DNA of 64,000 bases from Micropterix aruncella (GCA_944548615.1 CALYMY010000068.1:27501-91500), one strand, 5' to 3'; numbered from the stretch's first letter, positions 22,401 to 31,772 are shown. Notes: generated from the sequence alone by a model not told the origin. Made by a program: numbers and translations.

Positions 22401-25042
22401 TTGCAGGAAACTAAAACAGGTAAAAATAATAAAATTATTTACAAACATCCTGTCTAGAGACATTTAGATTATAGGCATATTAAACTTGCAGAGTATCACT
22501 TTTTCTTCTCCCTTTCACCTTTTTAAAATAAGATTTCCATTTTACTATGCATGTAGTTGGTAGCGAAATGTTTCCTGCAGCTTGGGCCACAAGATACATT
22601 TTGTTCTCGGATCGGCTCAACTCACGATTCAGCTTCTATTCAGAAGCCTACTCGTGCGGAAGGCTATCCCGGGTAAGACTGCCGCGTCTCAGGCCTCACC
22701 AGCTGGTGGACCAGTTTCTCCTGGTGGGATTGCATCCCGGCGCTACTGGACGGTTTGCGCACCGTTCGGCGACGCCAATCGGTTGTGCACGTCGACTAAC
22801 TGCTGAAGGAGTCTGGAGACTATGGAAATATACTGTCTCCTAAGCAGCGGGGGTGGATGTTGATCTGCTTTCATGAAATGGCATTTTTGAAATGACCTTA
22901 AGCTACACGATTCTGTGGCACTATGGACAAAGGACGCCCAGGTCCGCGATAAATTCAAACTGAAATACCGCTGAAACACAGCAGATAGAGGCCGCATAAG
23001 TAACTTTGGACCTGTAACCAGTCGGGGGATAGAAGTATTCTTAAGGTTATCTCTAGACGGAGATATCCTACCGAAACTAGTAGTTAGGGGGCGAGGCTGC
23101 CCCCTACCTTACGGAGAGGCACCTTTTCTGGTGCCTATCCGTAAGGCGTTGATCTCTAACGAGCTTGTTGGCGGAGCTAGACGGTAGATTGTCTTGTCTC
23201 TAAGTCTTCTACGTTCATCCCACGGCTAAAAGAACGATCACATATCGTTATACAAGCCTGGGGTGACGGGTTCGCCCGCTCTATTCGACACCGCCCTACT
23301 ATGCATGTAGTTTCGTTTAGTATAGATAATATAGTCGCCTGCGCTAACTAGCCCTGTCAAGAATGCGACAATCTACTCTAAATATCGATCGTTATTTCCA
23401 ACGACCAAAGCAAAATATAAATGGCGATCCTATCAGTGATCAAAAGAAAATGAGGTTATTTTTTTATTATCAGTGAAACTAATATTTTCGCCTACCCCTT
23501 TTTTCATACATTTTAAAATATGTTTTTTTTAATGCTTAAGTATTCTATGTGTGCTGTTATCATAAATGAAAGTTAAAGAGTGGCCTGTCATGGCCATAAA
23601 AATCACTGATGCACAAAATGCAGTAAAATGATAGCAACTTAACTGTTAGTCTTCGACATAAAATCTAAACAAACCTTGAAACTACTGACGAGGTTTGTTT
23701 GTAAGGAATCTGCTGAGGTGACATCTGATAAAAGTATTTAAATTTTCGTGCCAAAAAAAACACAATATTTGTTTTCACTTGATAAATAATATTTTATTAC
23801 CGACATCAACTTACGAATAAATATGGGTAAAAGTGCGAAAAGCAAGCGTTTTGCGATATTTTCAATTAGAAATTAAGCCTAAACGGGTCTGCAAGCAAGA
23901 ACACAGATACGATTGAGGAATATGATTCCTAAAATATTTATTAATCTCAGAGCAAGATATTTATATTGGTGTTGGCCAAACGATGTAACTATATATTGTG
24001 GTACTGGCACTGATCTTGTGTTTTTAGCAGGGAACAATGTTTCTGCTTGCGCGCGTTTGAAATTTAAAGCATTTTTTAAACAATACCATTGCCTAATATC
24101 AAGTATTTTCGCTTTGAGAAACAACTCATTAGTAGAATACATTTTTGTTTTTTTTAGTATAATACGAAATATAGTAAGTAATGAGTTATACTATAGTACG
24201 TCTCATAGTACGGAGAATTATAGTACGGCTCATGCTCAAGGGGCAATCATATTATCGGACGCGTCCGTAAGCCGCGGACGCGTCCGATATCTCTATCGGA
24301 CGTCCGAAGCCTCAAGGTCACGACTGACGTCCGATAATGTGCACGGCTCAATAGAAATTCATTACACAGATAACCTTTCAGTCGCGTCCATAAGCCGCGG
24401 TTGACCGACGCGTCCGATAATATGGCCACGCCTTTATACCGTATCTAATACGGACAACCCTTGAAATGTACTGAAATATGCAAAACGATTCAAAGAGACA
24501 GCACAGAGAAATCGCGCGTTTCCCATTAGCGGTGTCTCTCAGACTACAGCGCGTGCAGCGTGTGCCGTTAAACGTCAAAGATACGATCGTCAAGTCCCAT
24601 AGTGTAAAAAACATAAATAAAAATAATAAAATTCATACACGCTACGCCTTCCAACAGTTACCAGTTGCACAGGATCCCGGTTTTCGAAAAACTCCGATAC
24701 CTTATGTAAAGAGGTGTAATAATTTTCCAGTTTAACCTTAGTTTTTTTGGTAGAGCATTTGTTGCTTATGAAAATCCTTTCAATCCAGTACCGGTCTGCA
24801 ATTTTATACATTAATATTGAAAACAGTGCTCATTAAAACTTTGAGAAAATGTATATCTTATTTTTCAAAAACTTACCAAGAGTTTCCTGCGATATAGAGG
24901 AGTATGTCTGTGAATTGAACCATTCTATGATACTGTCCACCTGTTTTGTTATATCATCAGGTGTCAAATGGTAGGAATTTCTAATATATTCGATCTGATC
25001 ATCCGAAACAATGAGAAGATCGTTCTTTCCTGGTGGTAACAT
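7336..25042 (-). CDS. CRAL-TRIO domain protein, gene B (complete, six coding exons)
   Basis: A cytosolic lipid carrier of the CRAL-TRIO family (Sec14/alpha-tocopherol transfer protein/CRALBP type), which binds a small lipophilic ligand in a closed pocket. Coding exons, minus strand: 25042-24877, 24795-24662, 21788-21612, 15743-15612, 13035-12822, 7439-7336. They join to 308 codons, the usual family length. All junctions are GT-AG and phases match (1,0,0,0,1). Exons 1-2 give the helical N-terminal domain. Exon 3 carries RCFLPLRKLTSDGKRVFLVS, exon 4 the strand ALGCIFVCDF, and exon 5 the gate and closing motif IPKEIFPADYGGED. The protein ends early: exon 6 lacks the C-terminal GSFRxL motif seen in neighbouring gene A. 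An upstream acceptor (AG at 25064-25063) suggests a further 5' UTR exon outside the mapped part. Introns are full of transposons. I inferred the ligand class only from family membership. Confidence 0.85.
7471..7711. mobile_element. TTAA-flanked MITE (piggyBac-type), 241 bp, beside exon 6 acceptor
   Basis: TTAA at 7467-7470 and 7712-7715. Ends CCCCTCAAATATGAGGCGTC and, from the right, CCCCTCAAATGAATGGCG. The interior holds TAAATGTAAATG-type simple repeats. The left terminus resembles the left end of the large TTAA unit at 48556 (CCCTTCAAATGAAAGGCGTC), so the two share an end family. Non-coding. Confidence 0.75.
7716..8127. repeat. AT-rich intronic DNA with short tandem words
   Basis: AAAGAATTATTCAAATC-type words repeat about five times at 7898-7998. 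A TATAAATATC-type simple repeat follows at 8070-8130. Confidence 0.55.
8128..10340 (-). mobile_element. Jockey/CR1-type LINE, 5'-truncated, intact RT frame
   Basis: A single 675-codon frame (10336-8309, minus) carries a full reverse transcriptase. NYRPIS is near residue 239, YTDYSKAFD with the first catalytic Asp near 307-315, GVPQGS near 365, FADD near 396, then VKDLGV and the thumb and C-terminal region. The upstream endonuclease and ORF1 are absent. The first 30 codons are an ATATAC simple repeat that is probably not original coding sequence, so the ATG is not meaningful. The 3' UTR is short and ends in an (AAAT)n tail at 8131-8162. It sits in intron 5 of gene B, in the same orientation as the gene. 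The frame is undamaged, so insertion is recent. Confidence 0.9.
10341..11280. other. intron 5 spacer of gene B
   Basis: Apart from the double palindrome at 10789-10863 and TTCTGATT-type words near 10930-11010, no element is recognised. Confidence 0.4.
10789..10863. repeat. two adjacent perfect palindromes
   Basis: The first is ATAGATTTTTTAAAATCTAT at 10789-10808. The second has two perfect 22-bp arms (10818-10839 and 10842-10863, TAGCATTCTAAATAATTCTG onward) separated by TT. As RNA either strand would make a nearly loopless hairpin. Confidence 0.85.
11285..11480 (+). repeat. dispersed repeat family R2x, copy 1
   Basis: Shares TTTCTTTATTCCACCA, GAACCGATTTAGAAGT-type and GAGTGTCATAGGGTA words with copies near 11760-11900, 26745-26900, 27395-27570 and, inverted, 52690-52790. 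Probably part of one transposon family. Ends not defined, non-coding. Confidence 0.55.
11760..11900 (+). repeat. dispersed repeat family R2x, copy 2
   Basis: Same word order as the copy at 11285 (TTATTCCACCATAAATTCTA, GAACCGATTTAGAAGTATAT, GAGTGCCATAGGGTA). Confidence 0.55.
11901..12821. other. intron 5 sequence, AT-rich
   Basis: No frame or element that I can support. An ATAACTTTATTGTGGCA word at 12197 resembles LINE 3' tails but is isolated. Confidence 0.35.
12822..13035 (-). CDS. gene B exon 5 (pocket gate and conserved YGG motif)
   Basis: 214 nt, phase 0 in, phase 1 out. Acceptor CATAG at 13037-13036, donor TCG|GTGAGT at 12821. It encodes NRVAAIHIISNSWLLK, GRIKIHPTLEGLYDD and IPKEIFPADYGGED. 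The IHxI-N, K-hydrophobic-H and LPxEYGG-type motifs are diagnostic for CRAL-TRIO. A 389-bp MITE lies about 105 bp upstream of the acceptor. Confidence 0.9.
13141..13529. mobile_element. foldback MITE with long inverted repeats, 389 bp
   Basis: Ends are GTGTTATTACTGCA and, reversed, GTGTTATTATGCA, followed on both arms by TGTRGGTGAATCARTA. A central inverted pair (GCGCCATCTAGCAGTAGGTA and TTACCGCTAGATAGCGC) sits at 13313-13390. Non-coding, in intron 4 of gene B just upstream of exon 5. Confidence 0.6.
13530..14529. other. intron 4 sequence of gene B
   Basis: AT-rich. No element or frame recognised. Confidence 0.35.
14534..15454 (+). mobile_element. piggyBac-type element, internally deleted
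   Basis: TTAA on both sides (14530-14533, 15455-15458). Terminal repeats CCCTCCGTCGGGCG in exact inversion, with subterminal CTCAGAGGCCGG on the left and CTCAGGCCGGGTGCG on the right. Inside, a plus-strand frame from ATG 14789 gives an acidic N-terminus (LEDDDSEDPALCEDLGDESD) typical of piggyBac transposases. After an in-frame TAA at 14993-14995 the same frame continues with GKDKTTKWTKKPP, the usual piggyBac FxGKDKxTKW segment. The DDD catalytic core is deleted, so it is non-autonomous. It lies in intron 4 of gene B. Confidence 0.85.
15612..15743 (-). CDS. gene B exon 4 (lipid-binding domain core)
   Basis: 132 nt, phase 0/0. Acceptor TTTCAG at 15745-15744, donor AGG|GTAGGC at 15611. It encodes IQQYRQIYDYALGCIFVCDF and LTFKHVLKTSPFLLKKVEY, matching the family pattern of a hydrophobic strand ending in D followed by a helix. 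Gene A has an exon of exactly the same length and phase at 38619-38750. Confidence 0.85.
15744..16099. other. intron 3 sequence of gene B
   Basis: No element recognised between the exon 4 acceptor and the Penelope fragment. Confidence 0.4.
16100..16645 (+). pseudogene. Penelope-like element, 3' end (endonuclease C-terminus and terminal repeat)
   Basis: The plus-strand frame at 16095-16454 contains NHWKQFKNPIVLSKEQFYF, REAIEIRKTPNFNRDDGYK and LSSTWNPLL. This is the C-terminal signature of Penelope-like GIY-YIG endonucleases (REAIEIxKxxxxNRxxGxxLSxxW). It is followed by an untranslated end (16505-16645) with CAACGGCGGCTGCAACGTC and CCGAAACGTCGGG, which recurs as a tandem pair at 53875-54256. 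The RT domain is missing (5' truncation). Confidence 0.75.
16655..16870 (+). pseudogene. non-LTR reverse transcriptase fragment
   Basis: The plus strand gives FGFDAITSSLLSNFICDQKR and SITLGVPR. After a frameshift it gives NSSFDVFMNDVINTT, the motif B and following FLxxINDI region of a LINE reverse transcriptase. Short, frameshifted, no termini found. Confidence 0.55.
16871..17240. repeat. inverted-repeat remnant of a DNA transposon (unplaced)
   Basis: GGGCTACTCACATGCC at its left edge looks like a terminal repeat. CAGGGCAGCAGGG (16995-17010) is complementary to CCCTGCTGCCCTG (17038-17051). A GGCGATRTGATGCAACAAA word is repeated at 17167 and 17201. No transposase frame. Confidence 0.35.
17381..17699. 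mobile_element. possible TTAA-type MITE
   Basis: The right end CGCGGTTCGGGGGG is followed by TTAA (17700-17703). The left end CCCGTCGAGCCTCAGAGGG follows TTCA, one base off TTAA. It contains two GGACCGATCGGACTCA words at 17400 and 17442. Weak because the left target is imperfect. Confidence 0.35.
17985..18475 (+). pseudogene. LINE reverse transcriptase C-terminal remnant
   Basis: The plus strand, with several stops, encodes LSYGILGLGG, LDPLIKAKK, RVINKKPSRFSSDHL and a degenerate C-terminus. It is homologous to the same region of the intact LINE that starts immediately after it (YGQIGWGGAAKSILDPAIKA). An older copy into or beside which the next element inserted. Confidence 0.65.
20715..20935. 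repeat. TA-rich simple repeat in LINE 3' UTR
   Basis: ATATATGTTATAT-type imperfect TA repeat, including two AATATTAGTATATATATGTT units at 20790 and 20829. Confidence 0.7.
21085..21135 (+). other. stem-loop in LINE 3' UTR
   Basis: TACCACCTCA and TGAGGTGGTA (10-bp stem) enclose a second small stem AGGT-TCAG-ACCT. Flanking AAGAATTCAT/ATGAATTT words could extend the fold. Structures like this near LINE 3' ends can be recognised by the cognate RT. That role is inferred. Confidence 0.55.
21612..21788 (-). CDS. gene B exon 3 (start of lipid-binding domain)
   Basis: 177 nt, phase 0 at both ends. Acceptor TTTCAG at 21790-21789, donor GTG|GTAAGT at 21611. It encodes KLVPDDIIYLFKKNSFDFFR and the LPLRKLTSDGKRVFLVSFRT strand-turn-strand that opens the CRAL-TRIO lipid-binding domain. 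A LINE 3' tail ends about 30 bp inside the following intron. Confidence 0.85.
21791..22542. other. intron 2 sequence of gene B
   Basis: AT-rich. A short tandem GGTTATAGCAGTCA repeat (three units) lies at 22190-22235. Otherwise nothing recognised. Confidence 0.45.
22559..23296 (+). mobile_element. 738-bp non-coding mobile element with 16-bp target duplication (family DR)
   Basis: It is flanked by identical 16-mers TACTATGCATGTAGTT at 22543-22558 and 23297-23312. Three blocks can be recognised in relatives. A is 22560-22830 (GCGCTACTGGACGGTTTGCG). B is 22900-23080 (GACAAAGGACGC, CTGTAACCAGTCGGGGG). C is 23080-23296 and ends GGGGTGACGGGTTCGCCCG. No open frame spans it. A target duplication of this length fits target-primed retrotransposition, but there is no poly-A. 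I do not recognise the family. It sits in intron 2 of gene B and is GC-richer than its surroundings. Confidence 0.75.
23313..24239. other. intron 2 sequence of gene B
   Basis: AT-rich. No frame or element supported. Confidence 0.35.
24240..24432. mobile_element. MITE with nested CGGACG palindromes
   Basis: Inverted ends ATATTATCGGACGCGTC (24249-24265) and GACGCGTCCGATAATAT (about 24407-24423). Inside are CGGACGCGTCCG, ATCGGACGTCCGA and CTGACGTCCGATAAT, and two copies of TAAGCCGCGG. Non-coding. Confidence 0.55.
24662..24795 (-). CDS. gene B exon 2 (N-terminal domain)
   Basis: Acceptor TTGCAG (24797-24796), donor CTG|GTAACT (24661). It adds 2 nt to complete an Asp, then 44 codons: DRYWIERIFISNKCSTKKTK, a family helix pair, then KVSEFFENRDP, the usual end of the N domain. 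Confidence 0.85.
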
Positions 25043-25062
25043 CTCGGGTCATAAATATCCAC
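24877..25062 (-). CDS. gene B exon 1 (20-nt 5' UTR, start codon, N-terminal helices)
   Basis: It starts after acceptor CTCAG (25064-25063); ATG is at 25042-25040. It encodes 55 codons beginning MLPPGKNDLLIVSDDQ and containing the amphipathic DDITKQVDSIIEWFNSQ helix of the CRAL-TRIO N domain. It ends in phase 1 at donor G|GTAAGT (24876). This ATG is chosen because the frame upstream does not continue through the UTR and no other ATG precedes it. Confidence 0.8.
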
Positions 25063-25621
25063 CTGAGATTGGAATTCAAACATATTTTATATTAAATATT
25101 ACTTAAATAGATCTAATAGAATATAATATTTTAGTAGTCGCAATAAATGTAAAACACCATCGTTTTTTAAAATTTAATATCATATGTAAACTGGGTGAAT
25201 GAGACTCCTAGAGTGGAAAAACAAACATTTCGGAACAAAATTTTAAATTCTCATATGCTTTGAATTCTGGGCATTAGGACGAACTATATTTTGTACGTAT
25301 TTTGGTCCTAATAATAACTTGTCGTGTAGTTTCTGAGATACATTGGGTAGAGTCAGACAGACATACACACACACACACACAGTCAGGCAGACAGACATTT
25401 TCCGAAAATTCGTTTTTTGGATTCCCAGAATCTCAAAACGTTCTCCAAGTTCCGGTGCAAAGTATAAATTTTGCTAAAAACAAGATTTTCAATAATTAAA
25501 TATTTCGTGGCAAAATGACATTTTTCACACAAAACTACATTTTATATACCAAAAAAAAATTTATGAAAAAAAATATAATCCTTAAAAGCGTAACAAATCA
25601 ACAAATATTTACATTTCTCCT
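25063..25621. other. upstream region of gene B
   Basis: 5' side of exon 1. Contains an ACACACAC microsatellite with a CAGACAGACA flank (25358-25398). No promoter element can be assigned with confidence. Confidence 0.4.
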
Positions 25622-25623
25622 TA

Positions 25624-26180
25624 GAGCGACTTGCACCACGCTCAGTTAAGTTATATAACTGCTTGCACTGTGCTCTGTTAAGTTAACTGCAGTTATATTT
25701 CCTAACCGAGCCCTGGTGCTCGGTTAGCGTCACTAACCAGCCGTTAGCGAGCTATCAAACGTTAGCTGTCAATTTTTAAGGTTTGATTTGATGTCGTCGC
25801 CTGTGCGCAGGTTTTTTCACTTATTTATATCGCGCTCCTAAAATGTTGTTCCATATGACTGATGTTGATGAGGAAAGGCGCGAAAGCGAAATATGAACAA
25901 AAGCGTTTGTCAGTTTGACAGCAGATGAGCTGATAAACTCCCGTCTGCCATTTTGAACTGTGCTGTGATTGGCTGAGGCGACCGATCTCGATTTCAGTTG
26001 TGTCTATGGTTATGTTCAAACACTCAAAAATAAATGTTGCGGACTCCAACCGCGTTAGTTAACCAGGACGTCAAAATAGTTGGTGCAAGCCGACTTAATT
26101 TTACTGGCTGTTAAATTGTGTTTCATGGTTAGCTAACCACCGATAGCACAAGTTAACAGTCCGGTTGGTGCAACCCACCC
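25624..26180. mobile_element. TA-flanked MITE with TTGCACCA ends, 557 bp
   Basis: TA at 25622-25623 and 26181-26182. Ends GAGCGACTTGCACCA and, reversed, GGGTGGGTTGCACCAACC. A second internal inverted pair uses GTTAACTAACGCGG-type and GGTGCAAGCCGACTTAA words. Non-coding. This end type is common in insect genomes. Confidence 0.7.
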
Positions 26181-26182
26181 TA

Positions 26183-26744
26183 AATCGATATCACAGTCGT
26201 CGCATGCTTTGCACTTGATGTATATATGTTGGGTGCGTCTTTTTAGTTTGGGTGTACAGATGGTACACAATTTACTTGTTGTCAGGTCCCCATTTCCTGC
26301 ATTGTCTTCTTGCTCTCTGGGTATAAAATCCTTACCAGGAATACAACAATTTAAAAAAAAACGCGAAATAGATACACTAACACCGACCGTACGTCACGAT
26401 GATACTAATCAGCCGAGACCTAGAAAACGCCTTGTTGCTGCGTCGCGTACGTACCAACTAACCAAAGCACGAGTAAAAATATGCAACCACTGAAAGAGAC
26501 AGATATACATGGTTGATACTTGCTGAGATATTGTCGTCTTTGTTCGTGTGGTATCGCAGTGACATCACCTCGTCAAATTAAAGTTAATTGATCATTATAT
26601 TTCAACAAATATAATTTTAATTGAATGAACTAATGAGTATAAATGGATACTTAAGCATTTTTGCTTAGCAATTCAATTAAGAGAGAATGATTCGGTCTTA
26701 ATTAAAAACACAGGATGTGATTAAAATATATTTTTACACAAATG
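26183..26744. other. intergenic spacer
   Basis: No element or frame supported. Confidence 0.4.
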
Positions 26745-26900
26745 CCCAATAGAGAAGAAGTATAATGTATTCAGGGTTCATTTATGCATGTTTTTCGTTT
26801 CTTTATTCCACCATAATTTCTACATGCCTGAACCGATTTAGAAGTCTTTGTTATTGTTAGAATATTTATGTCTTCCTGAGTGTCATATCGTATTTTATCT
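26745..26900 (+). repeat. dispersed repeat family R2x, copy 3
   Basis: TTTACACAAATGCCCAAT, CGTTTCTTTATTCCACCATA, TGAACCGATTTAGAAGTC words in the same order as other copies. Confidence 0.6.
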
Positions 26901-27394
26901 CTCCAAATATCAAGTGAGTAGTTGTCTAATCGTCTAATATTTATTGTCAAATGAAAAGTATGATTGAGTACATTCCAAAAATATGCATGTATCTACATGG
27001 ATAAACACATAAACCGCAAATAATAAAAAACCCTAATAAAAATACCGTAATAAATACAATATTTCACTTTCTGTACTGGCAGTCGTATTTTTTATCCTTT
27101 TTAATAAGTTTACTTGTTTCTTGGTACGTCACCGTAAACCGTTTTTATTGTCAATATTATCACTAAACGTTCAAAAGGCTAGAAAAAAATTCCGCCGATC
27201 GAATATAAGAAATAGTATTTGAGGGTAGCGTATTATTCACCGGCGGCTATTTGGTCTGTTGAGTGTTGCCATAAATAAAAACACAATATTCCTCTTCCCA
27301 TTAGATAAAAACAAAGCACTTTCAGTCATTGCACTTTTTTAATAATATGAATTATGATATCCTGTTTATATACGTAGTATGAATAGTGATATTT

Positions 27395-27570
27395 TTTACA
27401 AAACTGCCCAAGAAAAGGAGTGTATCGTGTTTAGGGTTCATCTATGTATGTATGTTTTCCGTTTTCTATTCCACCATAATACTAATTTCTATTCCATACT
27501 TCAACCGATTTAGAAGTGTGCTGTAATGTAGAATCTTTATGTCAGCCCGAGTAACAAAAGATACTCTCTC
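27395..27570 (+). repeat. dispersed repeat family R2x, copy 4
   Basis: AACTGCCCAAGAAAAGGAGTG, TTCTATTCCACCATAATACT and CAACCGATTTAGAAGTGTG words match copies 1 and 3. Confidence 0.6.
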
Positions 27571-28114
27571 TGAATATCCAGTTAATAGTTGTTTTATTAT
27601 ATTTTTCTTCTTTTATTACAAAAATAATTCAGAACTAGAGATTGTATTAACCTTTAAATCGACGATACTAAGACATATCATTTTTGCTTAAAAAGAAATA
27701 TATTACAAAGGCTTTTTGTTAAACGAAGTTTTATTGGGAATTATATATTAGGTATATTAAACCATCTCTCCGAAAACATATATAAAAGCATTTTTCTGAC
27801 ATTAGGACGGGGGAGTGGGGAGTATAAGGGACGAGAATCCCTCTTACGCCACAAGATGATGGGCCTAATAATATGGCCAGGTAAGTGAGTATAAATGAAA
27901 AGAACTAACTAGATATACAATAAAACTAACTTTTAGATTGTGCGTGCATCTTGCTTTGTGCAGCTGGGGCTCATCTAAACAACAACAAATATAACATAAT
28001 TATATCGCATGCTGTCGAAGGTTATTGCAAACGCAAAGATAACAACTGTGCATGTCATACAAATCTTTTAAAATGACATTGAATTTAATTTTAGATTACG
28101 TGAATTGATTATAT

Positions 28115-28505
28115 ATACAAGCATTTCCCAATCCAAGCTGGGATATAAATATATATATATTGGCTCGTTGATAAAAAACTCAGCCAATTGTATCATATTT
28201 TAAATGTTGGTAGCATTCGAAATTTGAATTATTTCGATATGTCACCTTCATTTATGTCACGGCTTTGCCGAAGTGATCAATTTGTTTAATTTTTGATTTT
28301 TTCGCTTTAATTCGCCTCAATTGGAGGCATTTTGTGTTGCAAAAGGATTAGCTTGATTTTTGAGATATATGGATGAATAGTGATCGTTAGTCGACTGCAA
28401 AAGGACCTTTAAACTTACATTGCACCGTCGAAAGTCGTGCACATCCGGAAGTATATCTCATTCAAATATTAGCATTTCCCGAACCAAGCTGGGATTTCCT
28501 TCGCT
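28115..28505 (+). repeat. region bounded by a direct repeat
   Basis: AGCATTTCCC-A/G-A-CCAAGCTGGGAT occurs at about 28119 and 28469. Inside, GGTAGCATTCGAAATTTGAA (28207) resembles the palindrome word at 10817. Possibly an undefined element. No inverted ends found. Confidence 0.35.
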
Positions 28506-28588
28506 GCTTTTTAAGTAGCTTTTACTAATTTTATTTTAAATAAAAATATCATCCTATAAACGGATTTCTTTACAAAACTTATAAAATG

Positions 28589-29061
<473 letters not shown>

Positions 29062-29329
29062 AGATCTCCTAGATTTACCACCAATTTTATCTTTCCACCT
29101 AATATTAGATAAATATTAAACACCACCTAATATTAGATCAATATTAAACAAAACAAAAAATAATAAAAAAATCTCTGTAGGTAATAATAACTTGGGTCTT
29201 CAACCTTGTGGTCGTCCACGTTGTAAAACTTTTAATTAAATATAATAAAATATAATAAACACTTTTAATTAAATATATTAAAAACTCTATTATTAATTAG
29301 TGGTAATTAAATTTGTAACCGGAGTTCCG

Positions 29330-29990
29330 GCGCTGGCTGCCGAATAAAAATCTCAAGGTAGCCGACAGTAGGTATAAGTACCAAAATAGATAGTACCGAC
29401 TGCTCTTTGGCTACAAGTCGGGAAGCAGGAGGTATCCTGAAGGTTGATTCCAGACGGAGATATTCTTCCTAACTGGCAGTCAGGGGGCCAGGCTGCCCGC
29501 TGGTGGCCTTTCCTGGTGCCTCACTGTAAGTCGTTGGCATCTGACGGGCAGGTGGCATAACTAGACAGTGGATTGTTTTTCGTCCCAAGTCTTCTGCGCT
29601 CACCACACGGGAGACAGAAATATTTAATATCGTTAAAACTTCTATAGGTGACGGGTTCGCTCGTTGTAGTTGGCAGCTCTAGTTGCTCTTTGGTTTCTAA
29701 TGGTTCCGTGAAGCTTGGGTGGTGTTAGACTAAAACTTTGTCATCTGGCTTGCCCAACTCACGGTTGAACTCCTATCTGGTAGCCTCCTCGAATATGGGC
29801 TTACGCTGCCAGGGCCTCTGTGAGCTTCTGCCACGGCTGTATTCCTACAGTCGGAGGCGGTTGGGATCAGAAGATCGCGGATTCGAAGAATACCTCGGGC
29901 TTAGCTGGGCAGTTGGTGCACCATCCGGTTTGCTAGGAGTTGAATGCCCTGCTGGCAAATAACCAGAGGGATCTGGAGACGTACGTTTCC
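29330..29990 (+). mobile_element. family DR, rearranged copy (block C then block A)
   Basis: 29430-29680 matches block C (GACGGAGATATTCTTCC, TGACGGGTTCGCTCGTTG). 29730-29990 matches the block A of the 35360 copy (TCGGAGGCGGTTGGGATCAG, GGCAAATAACCAGAGGG). The order is permuted relative to the 22559 copy, as expected from two adjacent truncated insertions. Confidence 0.6.
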
Positions 29991-30254
29991 TATGTATTTG
30001 TATTTGGTACGTACGTTTCCTATGTATTTGAGGGACCTTTGTTTTTTTCCTAAATTCTTTATTCCGACGGATAGATCTTATTGTTTTAACCAACAGTTTG
30101 CCCTTGTGATTTTTCCTCAACTTTATACTTTAAAGCAGATTTTTTTCTGTTTTTTTTTTGGTATGGGACGGATTATAAAGAAACTAAATTCCTACTTTGT
30201 CTTGATCAATCCCTCTACGAAATCTTTTACTTTACTGGCAAGAAAAGTATTGAG

Positions 30255-30540
30255 GATGCACTACTGTGTGTCTGTGGGTCTGTCTGTCAGTCTGTATTCC
30301 TCTACAATAGCACCCAAACGCTTCGTTCGATTGAACTGAAATTTGGTATGCAGGCATCATTTGGTCATCGGAAGAGTTGAAAAGATTGTGGTTTAAATTC
30401 GTCTACCAAGGGCGCGCTAGTCATACTTCAATCTTAATATATTGGACTTGGACTTAGAGGCTTGACATTTGGTACACGGATGCCTTGTCGGAACGAAATC
30501 ACGTTGCGAAATTTTGGTTAGAATATCTCGTATACGAGCG
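30255..30540 (+). repeat. foldback repeat, partial copy
   Basis: CTACAATAGCACCCAAACGC, GAACTGAAATTTGGTATGCA and GGAACGAAATCACGTTGCG words match the left arm and middle of the repeat at 33549-33895. Preceded by a TCTGTCTGTCAG microsatellite. Confidence 0.55.
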
Positions 30541-30639
30541 ACGCCAAAAAAATACCTCCGTTAAGAAAATACTACATTATTATTGGAAAAATGCTATTTT
30601 ATTTCCACGGAAATACTACACAAACATGCTACGCTCGAA

Positions 30640-31772
30640 TGGTAGGTTCAAATTCAAATTCAAATTCAAATTTCTTTATTTATCTATAATATTACATGTA
30701 TTTTTAAAATTCAAAGCCATCCTAACTAGGCCTCGCCTGTACTAAGGTAGGCTTAATATAAAAAAAGGTATAGTGGCTTTCGTAACTAGCTGTAATACAT
30801 CGTTGTATATTATTATGTTACATTTGAGAAGTAAAAAATAGAATAAGAAAGCGTAATAATATTAAATTTAGGTATATACCTACATATAAATATATACATA
30901 CATATATAAATAAATATTTATTTTATAGATAAATATAAAATAATACTAAATATATATACATATATCTCACAAATCGTGCACTATTTTAATATATATGTTA
31001 TTAATGTCTCCGTTTCTTGTCGACCCATAGTCAAAAGTGACTTAGTTATGTTTTTCTTTACGCCGTGACTATTCCTAGATTTCAGTCCTGCAGGAAAAAC
31101 ACTATTCATTTTGTTGAACAGTCGAGGAGCAATGTAAGAAAAGTGTTTTTGTGCAAAACTTGTTCCCTTTTTTTGGATTAAGTGCTGTGTGGTTGTTGTT
31201 ACTCGTGTTCCTTTATGGTGTGTTGAATATAGATGATAATTGTCATGATTATAATAGTAGAGTAGGACTACCTTAGCGTATATTTGACGAACGTCAAGGA
31301 CTTTAGAATCATTGTACAAGCTCTCAGAAGAATACCGGAAGGGTTTTTTGTGTCTTACTCTTAATAGCGACTTTTGGGCTTTAATTAGAGGATCAAGTGC
31401 TTGCAGCGAGGCTCCACCCCAAGCTATGATTCCGTATGCTAGTAAGTTATGGGCCAATGCGAAATATATCGTTCGTACTAAATCTTTGGATACGGAATTT
31501 CTTATTAACTTGAATATATGTACAAGTTTTCTCAATTTTGTTGCAGTGCACCTGATATGATCTTCCCACTTCAGTGTATAGTCCAGAGTTAATCCTAGGT
31601 ACTTTATTGTATCTACTCTTTCCACCTCCGCACACGTACAAGGCTTGCCGTCAACGACTGTGTTGCATGTGTGGATTTTTAGTTTGCGCTGGGTTTGTTT
31701 GTCGTAAGTTTTCTTCATTTGAAAGGTCATGTACATTTGAATGGTGGATATTTTTCCGAAGGTATCGCGCAA
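30640..31772 (-). pseudogene. LINE 3' fragment, same family as 18482-21580
   Basis: A minus-strand 263-codon frame covers the thumb and C-terminal part only: KYLGLTLDYTLKW, LAYGIIAWGGASLQALDPLI, SFAQKHFSYIAPRLFNKMNS. The catalytic RT core is missing (5' truncation at about 31772). The 3' UTR has the same CCTACCTTAGTACAGGC block as the intact copy and ends in a (GAATTT)n tail at 30648-30672. Confidence 0.85.

Noticed and set aside
29738..30120. Short frames in both strands near 29.8-30.1 kb
   Set aside because: They fall in the GC-richer DR repeat blocks and do not continue in other copies of the family.
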